64,000 nt of DNA, taken from positions 4,650,001 through 4,714,000 of the forward strand of contig OY970256.1 in the NCBI GenBank assembly GCA_963715565.1, read 5' to 3'. Below the pieces are notes generated by a model that saw only the letters and a list, made by a program, of their open reading frames with translations, was not told where the DNA came from and made no database searches. Made by a program: the position numbers and the translations under genes. Numbering within the stretch: position 1 is the first letter of the stretch; every line of letters starts with the position of its first letter. Positions 1-9,970 of this stretch are shown piece after piece. The stretch comes from JACVRN01 sp963715565 (GTDB lineage Bacteria; Acidobacteriota; Blastocatellia; Pyrinomonadales; Pyrinomonadaceae).

Positions 1-1386
<1,386 letters not shown>

Positions 1387-1464
1387 GATGAAAAGGATGC
1401 TATTCGGGCCCCGGTGCGTGCGCGGTCGTGAGCTTGATAGCTCGCAATCCCGCTTCACCTTGTT

Positions 1465-1494
1465 AGCATATTCTTTTTCGCTCGTTCATCGCAA
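1465..1494 (-). promoter_or_regulatory. Candidate selA promoter
   Basis: On the minus strand TTGCGA (1494-1489) and TATGCT (1470-1465) are separated by 18 bases, about 80 nt upstream of the selA ATG. Both hexamers are only moderate matches to the sigma-70 consensus. Confidence 0.3.
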
Positions 1495-1500
1495 TAAAGC

Positions 1501-1579
1501 AGTGACAAGTGACAGGTGACAGGTGACAAGATAAAACAGCTTGTCTTTACTCGTCACTTGTCACCTGTCACTTGTCACT
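1501..1579. repeat. Palindrome built of GTGACA(A/G) units
   Basis: A 21-bp perfect inverted repeat (1501-1521 against 1559-1579). Each arm consists of near-tandem 7-bp GTGACAA/GTGACAG units. It lies between the divergent selA and 1706 genes, so it is unlikely to be only a terminator. The remainder of 1387-1705 shows no gene. Confidence 0.8.
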
Positions 1580-1705
1580 GCTTTTATATTGACACGCCGG
1601 ATTCAAAACGGCTAGATTCAAATGTGAGGACGCGCGTCTCCTCGAAATCCTCCGCCCCAGCCACTCGGACGCGCCCGTGTCAGGTAATAAGGGAGACAAA
1701 CCACA

Positions 1706-2356
1706 GTGCCGATCCGCGAAAACAGGTGGGCGCGCGCCAAAGAGCAGCGAAAACAGCGAACCAAAAAGAACGTCGTACAGGACAACGAGCCGACGATTGA
1801 CGATCAATTGACGCGGCTCGAAGACGATATACGCAAGCTCAAAATCGAGTTCGACATCTACTTTAACGGCGCGTCGAAACGCCCGCCCTACGATACCAAG
1901 AACCGCTGCGAGACGACCTTCAAGCGTTTGAGCGACGACCGCACGCTCTCTTTCGCGCAGCGCTTCCGCTACAACACGCTGATGGCGCGCTACACTGCTT
2001 TCCGCGAGCTGTGGCGGCGCACCATGCAGGGACGCGAAGAGGGACGCGACCCGGCATCTCAAGCGCGCGCCGCACAGCACGCCGTCGAAAAAGAGAAGCC
2101 GGAGTTTCATTCCACCTTTGTCTGCGACGATGCCAGACGGGATGTGCCGACGGTGCGCCAGCTTTACGACGCGCTCGTCGAAGCCAAACGCCGTTGCGGC
2201 GAGCCCACGGACGACCTTTCGTTCCCACGCTTTCACCACCTGATTGCTTCCAAGACCGAGCACTTGAAGGAGCATTTGAATTGCGACCGCGTGCGCTTTT
2301 CCGTAGACGTGGAGGGCGGGCGCGTCAACTTCAAAGCTAAAGCCGAAAAGGATTGA
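1706..2356 (+). CDS. Conserved hypothetical protein, possibly MXAN_5187 C-terminal-like
   Basis: A 216-aa soluble, highly charged protein with no signal peptide or membrane segment. The start is GTG at 1706, with a purine-rich AAGGGAGA about 9 bases upstream. The N-terminal 30 residues are very basic. Residues 30-60 look like a short coiled coil (LTRLEDDIRKLKIEFDIYFNG), followed by RPPYDTKN and an FRYNTL/RYTAFRELW segment. That pattern reminds me of the MXAN_5187 C-terminal family found in myxobacteria and acidobacteria, where the function is unknown. It stands alone, ending in a palindrome region shared with the convergent cold-shock gene. Family assignment is tentative; that it is a real gene is likely from its length and codon use. 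Confidence 0.7.
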   Translation: MPIRENRWARAKEQRKQRTKKNVVQDNEPTIDDQLTRLEDDIRKLKIEFDIYFNGASKRPPYDTKNRCETTFKRLSDDRTLSFAQRFRYNTLMARYTAFRELWRRTMQGREEGRDPASQARAAQHAVEKEKPEFHSTFVCDDARRDVPTVRQLYDALVEAKRRCGEPTDDLSFPRFHHLIASKTEHLKEHLNCDRVRFSVDVEGGRVNFKAKAEKD

Positions 2357-2412
2357 TTCATTTGTTCATCGGTTCATTGAATCAATGAAAAAAATGAACC
2401 GATGAATCAATC
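2357..2412. repeat. Palindrome of GATTCATT/GAATCAATG units
   Basis: Imperfect inverted repeat with arms around TTCATCGGTTCATT and AATGAACCGATGAATC. A related sequence lies in the loop of the 19755-19883 palindrome (around 19800-19850). It may assist termination of the 1706 gene. Confidence 0.65.
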
Positions 2413-2420
2413 GAAAAGAT

Positions 2421-2460
2421 TCAAAGGGCGGCTATCCAATCAAGGATAGTCGCCCTTTGA
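2421..2460. terminator. Bidirectional hairpin between convergent genes
   Basis: Arms 2421-2437 and 2444-2460 pair over 17 positions, with one G-T type mismatch, around the 6-base loop AATCAA. It lies between the stops of the 1706 gene (+) and the cold-shock gene (-), so it probably ends both transcripts. Confidence 0.75.
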
Positions 2461-2535
2461 ATGTTTACTTGCGCTTTCCGGGCTCTTTCAGTGTGACCGG
2501 AAGGCGAAGTGGCTTTTTCGTGAAAGCCTGTAACC

Positions 2536-2742
2536 TTACATCTTGATCACTTTTTCGGCCTGCGGTCCTTTGGGGCCCTGCGTAACTTCAAACTCGACCG
2601 TCTGGCCCTCTTCGAGGGTCTTGAAGCCGTCGCCCTGAATGGCGCTGTAGTGAACGAAGATGTCCGAGGAGCCCGGCTGTTCAATAAAGCCGTAACCCTT
2701 CGAGTTGTTAAACCACTTGACCTTACCGGTAATTCTAGACAT
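2536..2742 (-). CDS. CspA-family cold shock protein
   Basis: A 68-aa single cold-shock domain that binds single-stranded RNA/DNA and acts as an RNA chaperone. Both nucleic-acid-binding motifs are present: KGYGFI (RNP1, residues 15-20) and DIFVHYSAI (RNP2, about residues 27-35). Length equals the family norm. An AGGAGG ribosome site lies 11 bases before the ATG at 2742. The region upstream on the minus strand has no gene for several hundred bases, which leaves room for the long regulatory 5' leader typical of csp genes; I cannot map the promoter. A small GGCTTT/AAAGCC hairpin lies just after the stop (2507-2530). Confidence 0.96.
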   Translation of the reverse strand: MSRITGKVKWFNNSKGYGFIEQPGSSDIFVHYSAIQGDGFKTLEEGQTVEFEVTQGPKGPQAEKVIKM

Positions 2743-3274
2743 AGCAGACGAATCCTCCTAATGATTCGGAAAAACCGGAGCGAAAGCTTTTTTAAGCCTG
2801 CTCTCCGACGAGGTTAACACTTGTGAGCCGGACGCGCTCCAAAGGATTTGGGGAAGCGCTCCATGAAAAGCACACAACAAAAAAGCCTGCGCCTGAACCG
2901 TCCGCGCGCTTGAGAATTCGGCGCGCAAAACATCAGACACAGACCAGCGGGGACAACAGAAAACTCATTACTGTAAAGCTTGCAAATCGAACTTCATGCG
3001 GGGTCTGGATTTGGGGTGCCCTGCACTGAAACGACGGCGCATACTAAGCGATAGCCGCCGGGGCTGTCAAGCGAAAAATGCTCATAAAGTAGCAGTTAGG
3101 GCTATTGCAACGAAGCCCGCAAGCCCCTTCAATAGCATCCCTTTCATCATCAAATCCAACTCACCGCCGCAGACGCAGAGGACGCGGAGTTAACGCAGAG
3201 AGTGTTGACTTGTTTTTCTCTGCGCCTGCTCTGCGTCCTCTGCGCCTCTGCGGTGAACCTTCTATCACTCGCCC
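2743..3274. other. Intergenic region: csp leader and repeat A copy 1
   Basis: No convincing gene. On the minus strand 2743-3000 is the probable 5' leader of the cold-shock gene. Bases 3128-3155 carry the AATAGCATCCCTTTCATCAT core of the dispersed attC-like motif. Bases 3161-3256 are a stand-alone copy of palindrome A. Confidence 0.6.
3161..3256. repeat. Dispersed palindrome A, copy 1
   Basis: Inverted repeat that opens TCACCGCCGCAGACGCAGAG and closes with the complementary CTCTGCG...CGGTGA. The arms contain near-tandem GACGCAGAG/GACGCGGAG units. It abuts the 3' end of the S46 peptidase gene. Other copies are at 17078, 38895, 42740 and 62285. Confidence 0.85.
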
Positions 3275-5485
3275 TTACTTCTTCGCTTTTCCGTCCGCGC
3301 CGCGCAGGTCAAGCTCTTTCAGAATCCAGCCCGCGCCGCCGAATTTGTCCGTCACGAAAAGCACGTAGCGTATGTCCACGGAGATGGTGCGGCCCTTCGA
3401 TTCGCTGTAGAAAAAGTCGTTGCCTAATCCCTCGTAGTTGCCGTCGAAGACAATCCCGACCTGCTCGCCGCGACCGTTCAGGATGGGACTCCCGGAGTTT
3501 CCGCCGATGATGTCGTTCGTGGACAAAAAATCCACGGGCACGTCTGCGCCGACAGCATACGGGCCGAAATCACGTGCGCGATAAAGCTGCTTCAATTTGT
3601 CTGGAACATCAAAGGGCTCGCGCCCTGTGTCCTTCTCGACGACTCCGGCGAGATAAGTAAAGGGCGCGTAGACGATTGCCTCGCGCGGGACGTAGCCTTT
3701 GACTTCGCCGTAAGAGAAACGCAGCGTGCGGTTGGCGTCCGGGTAGGGCCGCACGCTCTTCATCGTGCTCATGCCTTCAATCAAAAGTGGACGCATGCGC
3801 CCGACCGTGAGATTAAAGAGTTGCTGGCGCTGTTGAATCTTCTGGACCTCCGCGCCGACTTCGAGCGCCAGAGTGACGAGCGGATCATTCATCCCGCCCA
3901 TCTGCGCGAGCGAGCCGTCGAAAAGAGCCGTCAGGGCTTCGGCAGTCGAGAAGCGTTTGTTGTCCGTGATACTCGAAGCAAACTCCTCTTCGGCGCGCAC
4001 GCGCGCGTCGCCCTGAAGATTGCCGAAACGCTTTTCTATAAATTCAACCTTCTGTCCCGCCGGAAGGTCGTTCGCGCGGCGCAGCATGTAAAGCAGCATC
4101 TCTCGCTCGACCGAAGCGTTGCGGTCGGCGAGCGTGGGCGCAATCCGCGACTTGGCGCGTTGCACCGCCGCCGCATTCAAAATCGGGCTTCTTTCGGTTT
4201 CCGGCTTCTCCTTGTCGGCGACAAACTGCTGCGCCAGATAGACTATGCCCAAGAGGTCGCTGGCCGAGAACAGTTGTTGTATCAGCAGGTCGCGTTGAGC
4301 CGTGGCCGTCAATTCCTGGTAAGCCTTTTCGAGCGTGGGCAAGACCTGTCCGTACTTGGTCTGACGCGCGGCGTCTTGAGCCATCCAGCGCGAGAAGGCC
4401 GCTTCGTCGGCGCGCTTCTTCTCGACAATGCCCGAGCGCCGCATGGCTAAGATAGAGCCTTCGTAGTTCTTCAAGACGTTGCTCAAATCAAAAATCGGGC
4501 CTTGCAGCTTGACGCGCAACGCGGGGTTGTACTTGCCCGCGTTCTTCAAAGCCTCAATCTGATTCGTGAAGACGTCTACGAGGAAGGGAAGCGTGATGTC
4601 CTGATTGTAGGCGACCGAATAGCTTTCGCGATAACGGCGCGTAGAGCCCGGATAGCCCATGACCATCGTGAAGTCGCCATCGCGCACACCGGCCGTCGAA
4701 AGCGGCAGGAATTTTTTCGGCTTAAAGGGCACGTTGTTGGGCGAGTAGTCGGCGGGCTTTCCATCTGGTCCGACGTAGGCGCGCATGAAAGTGAAATCGC
4801 CGCAATGACGCGGCCACTCGAAGTTGTCCGGGTCGCCGCCGAAAAATCCTATGCTCTTGGGTGGAGCGTATGCCACGCGCACGTCGCGCAGGATGAGATA
4901 GTCGAACTGGTAATAAGAGAGCCCCTCGTTCATAGGGAGCACGCGACGGCGCATGCCTTCCGCCGGGTTTGTCCCTTCACCTTCTATCGCGCGAATCCTG
5001 GTTTGAATAGCGCGGTTGCGGTCAGCCGCAGGCATGGAATCAGCGAGCCCTGCGGTGACATCAGCCGTCACGTCCTTCAACGCTTGCGTGATGGTCACGG
5101 TGTAGTCGGGAGCCTGAAGTTCTTCGGCGCGTGATTTGGCCGTGAAGCCTTTCGTGCCGAGGTCGTTGGCCGGTGTCGAATTAGCCACGAGCGCGTCAAA
5201 GGCGACGTGATGGTTTGTCAGAATCAGACCTTCGGGCGAAACGAACTCGCCCGTGCCGCCGCCGACGATGACTACAGCGTCCTTGATGCTGACGCCCGTC
5301 GGGTCATACAAATCAGCGGGCTTCAACTTGAGGCCGCGCTTCGCCATCTTGTCGAAGGGCAAGCTCGCGATGGCGTCCGGCAGAAACATCCCTTCTTCCG
5401 CGACCGCGCGCAAAGGGACTGCGCTCATAAACAGCAACGCGACGAGCGCTAGACTAAGGACGCGCGAGACTCTGGTGGGTATCAT
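3275..5485 (-). CDS. S46 family dipeptidyl-peptidase (DPP7/DPP11-like)
   Basis: A secreted or periplasmic serine peptidase that releases dipeptides from peptide N-termini. It has 736 aa, matching the ~700-720 aa of the family. Residues 1-30 form a signal peptide ending near AVAEE. The catalytic His region is TNHHVAFDAL (His 92/93), followed by the AxDYTVTI segment. The nucleophile is in GGNSGSP (Ser about 664), inside the trypsin-like C-terminal lobe. DVRVAYAPP and the FFGGDPDNFEWPRH block, which supplies the catalytic Asp region, are also present. It is monocistronic: the M23 gene downstream on the chromosome is read from its own start after a composite palindrome. Substrate preference (DPP7 or DPP11 type) cannot be decided by eye. 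Confidence 0.95.
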   Translation of the reverse strand: MIPTRVSRVLSLALVALLFMSAVPLRAVAEEGMFLPDAIASLPFDKMAKRGLKLKPADLYDPTGVSIKDAVVIVGGGTGEFVSPEGLILTNHHVAFDALVANSTPANDLGTKGFTAKSRAEELQAPDYTVTITQALKDVTADVTAGLADSMPAADRNRAIQTRIRAIEGEGTNPAEGMRRRVLPMNEGLSYYQFDYLILRDVRVAYAPPKSIGFFGGDPDNFEWPRHCGDFTFMRAYVGPDGKPADYSPNNVPFKPKKFLPLSTAGVRDGDFTMVMGYPGSTRRYRESYSVAYNQDITLPFLVDVFTNQIEALKNAGKYNPALRVKLQGPIFDLSNVLKNYEGSILAMRRSGIVEKKRADEAAFSRWMAQDAARQTKYGQVLPTLEKAYQELTATAQRDLLIQQLFSASDLLGIVYLAQQFVADKEKPETERSPILNAAAVQRAKSRIAPTLADRNASVEREMLLYMLRRANDLPAGQKVEFIEKRFGNLQGDARVRAEEEFASSITDNKRFSTAEALTALFDGSLAQMGGMNDPLVTLALEVGAEVQKIQQRQQLFNLTVGRMRPLLIEGMSTMKSVRPYPDANRTLRFSYGEVKGYVPREAIVYAPFTYLAGVVEKDTGREPFDVPDKLKQLYRARDFGPYAVGADVPVDFLSTNDIIGGNSGSPILNGRGEQVGIVFDGNYEGLGNDFFYSESKGRTISVDIRYVLFVTDKFGGAGWILKELDLRGADGKAKK

Positions 5486-5560
5486 GATGAATCTTCCTTT
5501 TTGTTGTCTGTAGAAATCGGATTTGGATGAGAAATATTAACAGAGAGCTGGCGGAAAAAC

Positions 5561-5674
5561 GAGACGCGGCGACCGGGGAGAAGGGGAGACGCGCAGACAA
5601 TGAGACGCGGCGAAAGAAAAGTTAAGATGCTTTTTCTTTCGCCGCGTCCACGCGTCTCGGCGTCACCGCGTCTC
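5561..5674. repeat. Nested palindrome with GAGACGCGGCGA units
   Basis: Inner arms 5602-5620 and 5632-5648 pair almost perfectly (GACGCGGCGAAAGAAAA). Outer arms 5561-5573 and 5662-5674 pair with one mismatch. It lies between the S46 start and the stop of the M23 gene on the same strand, and could terminate M23 transcription. Confidence 0.7.
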
Positions 5675-5677
5675 TTC

Positions 5678-6538
5678 TTATCCGAGGCCCGGTAGATATT
5701 GAATCGGGTCTACGGGCTCGTCGTTGATGCGAATTTCGTAATGGAGGTGCGGGCCTGTGGAGCGTCCGGTCGAGCCGACGCGCCCTATCTGCTGGCCGCG
5801 CTCGATTGATTGGCCGATCGTGACGTCAATGCCAGAGAGATGGCCGTAGCGTGTGGTCACGCCGTTGCCGTGGTCGATGACGACAATCTGGCCGTAGCCG
5901 TTCTGCCATCCGGCGAAGGTGACTGTGCCGTTGGCTGCGGCGATGACGTTCGTGCCCCACAGCGTGGCGATGTCCTGACCCGAATGAAACTCAGAGCTTG
6001 AGCCGCCGAAGGGATTGCGACGCCCGCCGAAGCCGTCCGTCAATTCCCCGGCGACGGGCCAGATGGACGGCACGGTTGCACGGCGCTTGAGAATCTCTTC
6101 GTAGGTGCGCAGCTCTCTTTCGAGCGTGCCGGTTTTGTATTCGATGGAGGTCAGGATGGGAAGATTGTTAAGGAGAATTTCGGGGCCGCCCGCGCCGAGC
6201 GCCGCGCCCGACATGCCGTTTCCGGCTTCGACGCCGGACATCTCTACCAGACGGCGCGCGTTGTCTTCGACGGCTTCAATGCGCTGGTTGAGACTGTTGA
6301 GCTGGAGGCGCTGTTTTTCATTCTCGGCGCGAAGAAGCTGGTTCTCGGCCTCTATGCGAAGGTGTATGACCTGCTGCGTCAGCCCGTAGAATCCGTAAAG
6401 GGCCGCGCACACCGCGACCACTCCCAGAACGGTCATGATTTTGAGGGTGCGTTTATGAATGCGTATGCGGCGGATGCGGGCGCGGGAACGATTTGTACGG
6501 GCAACAATAAAAGCGTAAAGACGGTCGTCTCTAATCAT
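5678..6538 (-). CDS. M23 (LytM/NlpD-type) peptidoglycan endopeptidase
   Basis: A zinc metallopeptidase, or a degenerate amidase activator, acting on cell-wall cross-links. The start is ATG at 6538 because AAGGAG sits 9 bases upstream; a longer reading frame to 6655 lacks such a site. The 286-aa product has a basic cytoplasmic start, a membrane anchor at about residues 35-57, a coiled coil (about 60-100, LRAENEKQRLQLNSLNQR) and a C-terminal M23 domain. Zinc motifs are intact: FHSGQDI (HxxxD) and HLHYEI (HxH), with the DHGNGVTTRYGHLS block between. Intact ligands argue for an active enzyme. It is preceded by a strong hairpin at 6831-6878 and appears to be a single-gene unit. Confidence 0.94.
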   Translation of the reverse strand: MIRDDRLYAFIVARTNRSRARIRRIRIHKRTLKIMTVLGVVAVCAALYGFYGLTQQVIHLRIEAENQLLRAENEKQRLQLNSLNQRIEAVEDNARRLVEMSGVEAGNGMSGAALGAGGPEILLNNLPILTSIEYKTGTLERELRTYEEILKRRATVPSIWPVAGELTDGFGGRRNPFGGSSSEFHSGQDIATLWGTNVIAAANGTVTFAGWQNGYGQIVVIDHGNGVTTRYGHLSGIDVTIGQSIERGQQIGRVGSTGRSTGPHLHYEIRINDEPVDPIQYLPGLG

Positions 6539-6830
6539 TAAAATCTGCTCCTTGACTGTCCTCGCGGGCGCAAAAATAGAGGGGAGAGCGCCCGCACGAA
6601 CAGCCCGAAGGGCACAGTCAGCCAGACGAAGGCGACTGATGCTAAACCTACACAAATTGGTGACTTAACGTGGAACCTGCTTGACGGCTTGCAGCCGAAG
6701 ACCATCCCCTCTGAAGCGCTACAAAATCACATAGACTTATCCAGGGTCTTCTTTGAATGGCTACAAGGGGGCGAACCCTATCATACTGAGGAAGTGATTG
6801 CAACCGGCGGGCGCATCGGGAAAAATATAC

Positions 6831-6878
6831 AAAAGCAGACGCGCGGCTTGGAAATTTCCGGGCCGCGCGTCTGCTTTT
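6831..6878. terminator. 17-bp perfect hairpin terminator
   Basis: Arms 6831-6847 and 6862-6878 (AAAAGCAGACGCGCGGC and its complement) flank a 14-base loop. On the minus strand it follows the stop of the 72-aa membrane protein gene by about 40 bases and has A/T-rich ends. The rest of 6539-6920 shows no gene. Confidence 0.85.
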
Positions 6879-6920
6879 ACTAGGGAATGTTCTTCGCTCG
6901 CACAAGGTGTGTGCGCCGCG

Positions 6921-7139
6921 TTAGATGTCTTCGGCCTCTTTCTTACGCGCGCGGCGACCGCGCAGCATGGCGAGCACAATCAATAACATGAGACCGACAA
7001 AGAGAATCACGATGCCGACTTTAATCGCCGTCATCAGAAAGGTGATGAATGCAATCAATTGACGCAAAAGCGTGATGACGAGAATGATAATCGTTAAGAT
7101 ACCGCCCCAACGGCTCGCTGCTACAAGAAAAGGTGACAT
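6921..7139 (-). CDS. Small membrane protein of unknown function
   Basis: 72 aa, with two predicted membrane helices (about residues 11-33 and 38-60) and a basic, charged tail (GRRARKKEAEDI). The ATG at 7139 is preceded by GAGGTAAAGAG. It sits between the B-box membrane protein and a perfect terminator, so it probably has its own transcript or is the last gene of the sigma operon. No family recognised. Confidence 0.65.
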   Translation of the reverse strand: MSPFLVAASRWGGILTIIILVITLLRQLIAFITFLMTAIKVGIVILFVGLMLLIVLAMLRGRRARKKEAEDI

Positions 7140-7283
7140 GATGCTCTTTACCTCAACTACGGATTACCTTGAAACCCAACCGGGCCTCGCGCCTCAACAT
7201 TTACATGAACGGTCGGCGCGCCCCCGGCTTGCTCTCTTGAAAATCACTATAACAGAATCGCCCGACAAAACGCGAAAGAAACC

Positions 7284-7358
7284 AGAGGTCGGAGGTCAGA
7301 GGTTAGAGGTCAGTGAACTTACTTTTTACTAACCTCTAACCTCTGCCCTCCGACCTCT
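7284..7358. repeat. Palindrome of AGAGGTC(G/A)G units
   Basis: 27-bp arms (7284-7310 and 7332-7358) with one mismatch, each made of near-tandem AGAGGTCGG/AGGTCAG/AGGTTAG units. The right arm touches the stop codon of the B-box gene, so the palindrome may serve as its terminator. Confidence 0.8.
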
Positions 7359-8133
7359 ATCTTTTCCCTTCAAACGGAATTGCTCCGGCTTCGCGCGTGG
7401 AGACCTGCGTGATGATTTCGCCGGTCGAAAATCTGGCGCTTGCGTCAAAGGGCGCGCTAATCACGGAGGGCGGCGGTTGATTCGTATCGAAAGCCGCGAA
7501 CGTGTCGCGCTCGCGGTCACGGCGACGGCGCAGGAAATCTACGAGCATGTATGCGCCTAAGACTACGAGCAGGATGGGGAGAAACTGTTTGACCGGAAGC
7601 TGTATGCCGAAGACCGTGTGAAGCAGAAAGATTGCGCCCAGGACCAGAAGCGTCACGCCCCACGCGAAGGGATTGCCGTAAAGACGACGAGCGATGACGT
7701 CTTCTTCCGCGTCGGGCGCTAAACCGGAGCGCAGCATCTGCGCCGTGCGGCAGGCGTCAATAGCGGCAAACAGCAACGTCCCTATAAAACCGAAGACGAA
7801 GAAGGGCATGCCGTCCGTCAAAATCGCCATCTGGAAAAAGCTCGCGAAGATGGCGAAGTGGACTATGGCCTTCGAGGTCTGACCATTATATGCCGCGCCC
7901 AGACCCGGCACGATGAATGATAAAAGTGTGGCTATCAGAGGCGAGCTGTTGCGGCGAACCACGGGCGCTCCGCCCTTTCTGGCCTGCTGGCGCAGCATCT
8001 CTACACCCGTCACGATGCAGTCCTGACAAAAGGGAAAGCCGCGTATGCGATGGTCGCACGCAGGACACAGTGGCCGCGCGCAGTTGTTACACTGTACGAC
8101 CGCAGGGTTTCTTGTGTGGTAAGCGCAATTCAT
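7357..8133 (-). CDS. B-box zinc finger membrane protein with LiaF-like helices
   Basis: 258 aa from the ATG at 8133; a TTG one codon upstream would also be in frame. Residues 2-45 form a B-box-type zinc binding domain (CAYH, CNNCARPLC, CDHR, CQDCI). Four or five hydrophobic helices follow between about residues 65 and 205. The pair GNPFAWGVTLLVLGAIFLL and LPILLVVLGAYMLV resembles the DUF5668/LiaF-type membrane unit. The C-terminal 40 residues are polar and likely cytoplasmic. It lies 36 bases after the anti-sigma gene in the same direction, suggesting a third member of that operon. Function unknown; a role in envelope sensing is inference from context. Confidence 0.8.
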   Translation of the reverse strand: MNCAYHTRNPAVVQCNNCARPLCPACDHRIRGFPFCQDCIVTGVEMLRQQARKGGAPVVRRNSSPLIATLLSFIVPGLGAAYNGQTSKAIVHFAIFASFFQMAILTDGMPFFVFGFIGTLLFAAIDACRTAQMLRSGLAPDAEEDVIARRLYGNPFAWGVTLLVLGAIFLLHTVFGIQLPVKQFLPILLVVLGAYMLVDFLRRRRDRERDTFAAFDTNQPPPSVISAPFDASARFSTGEIITQVSTREAGAIPFEGKR

Positions 8134-8169
8134 CAATTTACCCGCTCGCGGACTCCCCTCTTTCTCTCT

Positions 8170-8925
8170 TTACTCATTACCTTCGCCGGTCTCTCCGCTC
8201 GGTCGCTCTACATCACGCTTCTCCGGCGGAGTAATCAGACCGTTGACGCTCTGTGCTCCGTGCACGTAAGTCTGCTCGGCCAGTTTGATGCTGGCGCGAT
8301 ACATGCCGCCAATGGAGCCGTCGGCTGAGACGGTGCTGGTTAAGACGAGCACGGCCATCAGGAGCATGGTGGCGACGGTCGCAAACTGCGGGGAGACGAT
8401 GGGGTCAAGGAGGCTGCGCACGTAGGCCGCTAGACGCGCTAAGACAGGCGCACGCACTTCTTCAGCCTGCGTTGTTCCAAGCGTGGCCTGCAAGATTTTC
8501 TCGTGCAAGCCGAAGGGCACGGGCAGTTCTTCGTTGATGTAGGTGTAGCACGCGCCGATGGAGCGCACGACCTGACCGGGCAGCTCCGTGCAGCTTTCAC
8601 AAATGGCGGCGTGGCGTTCCCAACGATGATAAAGGGGGGCTGGAAGGAATCCGTCAAGGTAATCTGTGAGGTACTCTTCAAACTCTTCACAGGTCATGCC
8701 TGTTCCCGGCATGGTACGCATGATAATTCGTGCTTCCAATGCGGCTGCCGGTGGTCTGGGAGCCTGCGACGTGCGGCACGCCTGTAGAGTGTTCTTGACC
8801 TCGCTCAAAAGCTCGTGACAGACGGGACAGCGCAAGGCGTGCTCAGCAAAAGCACTGTTGGCTGCCGCATCCAGCGAGCCGTCAAGATAATCCGTCAAGC
8901 GATCTTCAAATTCTGCGCAAAGCAT
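8170..8925 (-). CDS. Anti-sigma factor with two tandem zf-HC2 domains
   Basis: 251 aa. Two copies of the zinc-containing anti-sigma domain are visible: CAEFEDRLTDYLDGSLD with HALRCPVC (residues 3-36), and CEEFEEYLTDYLDGFLP with HAAICESC (about 78-111). The near-identical TDYLDG core indicates an internal duplication. A single membrane helix lies at about residues 180-200, with about 50 residues beyond it. The gene follows the ECF sigma factor at 9034-9636 in the same direction, the classic sigma/anti-sigma pairing. It is expected to hold that sigma factor at the membrane until a signal releases it. Confidence 0.9.
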   Translation of the reverse strand: MLCAEFEDRLTDYLDGSLDAAANSAFAEHALRCPVCHELLSEVKNTLQACRTSQAPRPPAAALEARIIMRTMPGTGMTCEEFEEYLTDYLDGFLPAPLYHRWERHAAICESCTELPGQVVRSIGACYTYINEELPVPFGLHEKILQATLGTTQAEEVRAPVLARLAAYVRSLLDPIVSPQFATVATMLLMAVLVLTSTVSADGSIGGMYRASIKLAEQTYVHGAQSVNGLITPPEKRDVERPSGETGEGNE

Positions 8926-9033
8926 TCTGGTTTCCGTTTCTCGCCCCTTACTAGATTTTCACTTTCGTCCTCAAGCGAAGCCGACCGAACCTCTCTACAG
9001 CCACGTAGACGTTCGGCGCTTCCCGGTTTTGTC

Positions 9034-9636
9034 TTACGTGTTCGACATTGCCACCACTCGCATGCGTCGCAGGATTTTCGCCAGCTCTATGCGCCCACGA
9101 TTGATGCGTGATTTGACAGTGCCCTCTGGGATGCCCAGAAGGTCCACTATCTCCTGGTAACTCAGCTCCTCTATGTCGCGCAGGATGACGCAGGTGCGAA
9201 GGTCAGGGCTGAGTTTATCAATCCCTGACTGAACCTGCGCGCCAAGCTCGCGCCGCTCCATCTCGTTCTGCACCGAACCCGTGGACGAGCGCAGGTGATA
9301 CGTATGATCTTCCAGATCATCAGCCTGCGTGTCGTGCGGCGTGCGCTGGCGGCGACGGTAATCGTCGATAATCAAATTACGAGCCAGCCGCATGAGCCAG
9401 TTTTGCAGGTCGCCCTGCTTCGGGTCGTATTGTTCAAGGGAACGGTAGACGCGTATAAAAACTTCCTGCGTCAAATCTTCCGCCGAGTCTGCGCGCGAGG
9501 TGAAACGGTAGGCCAGATTATAGATACGGCGCGAATAGGTGGAGACAATCTCCTCCCATGCCGCGCCATCGCCCGCCCGACACCTTCTGACCAATTCGGC
9601 TCCGTCGCCAATAGCCAAACTCTTTGCAGCTCCCAC
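9034..9636 (-). CDS. ECF RNA polymerase sigma factor (RpoE-like)
   Basis: 200 aa, containing sigma regions 2 and 4 only. Region 2 includes YNLAYRFTSRADSAEDLTQE and the FIRVYRSLEQYD segment. Region 4 ends in the helix-turn-helix ELSYQEIVDLLGIPEGTVKS. The start is GTG at 9636, chosen because GAAGGA lies 5 bases upstream. It leads the operon with the tandem zf-HC2 anti-sigma factor 108 bases downstream. Autoregulation is usual for such pairs but is not proven by this sequence. Confidence 0.95.
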   Translation of the reverse strand: MGAAKSLAIGDGAELVRRCRAGDGAAWEEIVSTYSRRIYNLAYRFTSRADSAEDLTQEVFIRVYRSLEQYDPKQGDLQNWLMRLARNLIIDDYRRRQRTPHDTQADDLEDHTYHLRSSTGSVQNEMERRELGAQVQSGIDKLSPDLRTCVILRDIEELSYQEIVDLLGIPEGTVKSRINRGRIELAKILRRMRVVAMSNT

Positions 9637-9760
9637 CCGAATCCTTCTCCGATTTCTTCGTCAGAGCTTGTTACTGTCAAAGCTTGACAAGGTAGAAAAC
9701 TCCCTTGTCAAGCTGGAATTACGAAGGCCACAAGGCTAAAGTTCCCCTGAATAAAATCAA

Positions 9761-9890
9761 GGCAAAAGACAAGTAAAAAGGTAAAAGGCAAAGGGAAAAA
9801 GTCAGGCTGAAGCCATCTTTTTACAGAAAAGAAAATCTGTCAAAGCTTTTATCCTCATCCTTTTGCCTTTTACCTTTTTACTTTTGCCTT
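9761..9890 (+). repeat. ~120-bp palindromic element, copy 1 (GGCAAAAGGTAAAA type)
   Basis: Arms of near-tandem GGCAAAA/GGTAAAA units flank a core with AGGCTGAAGCCATC, ACAGAAAAG, AAATCTGT and TTTATCCTCATCC. A second copy with the same core in the same orientation lies at 11155-11274, so the pair brackets the gene at 9971-11152. The rest of 9637-9970 shows no gene. Confidence 0.85.
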
Positions 9891-9970
9891 CGTTGTGGCG
9901 TCTTGCGCCTCCATCGTAAACTGTAGTAGCCTTTCCGGGCCACCCAATATATTGTGGTTGGCCGTAGACG

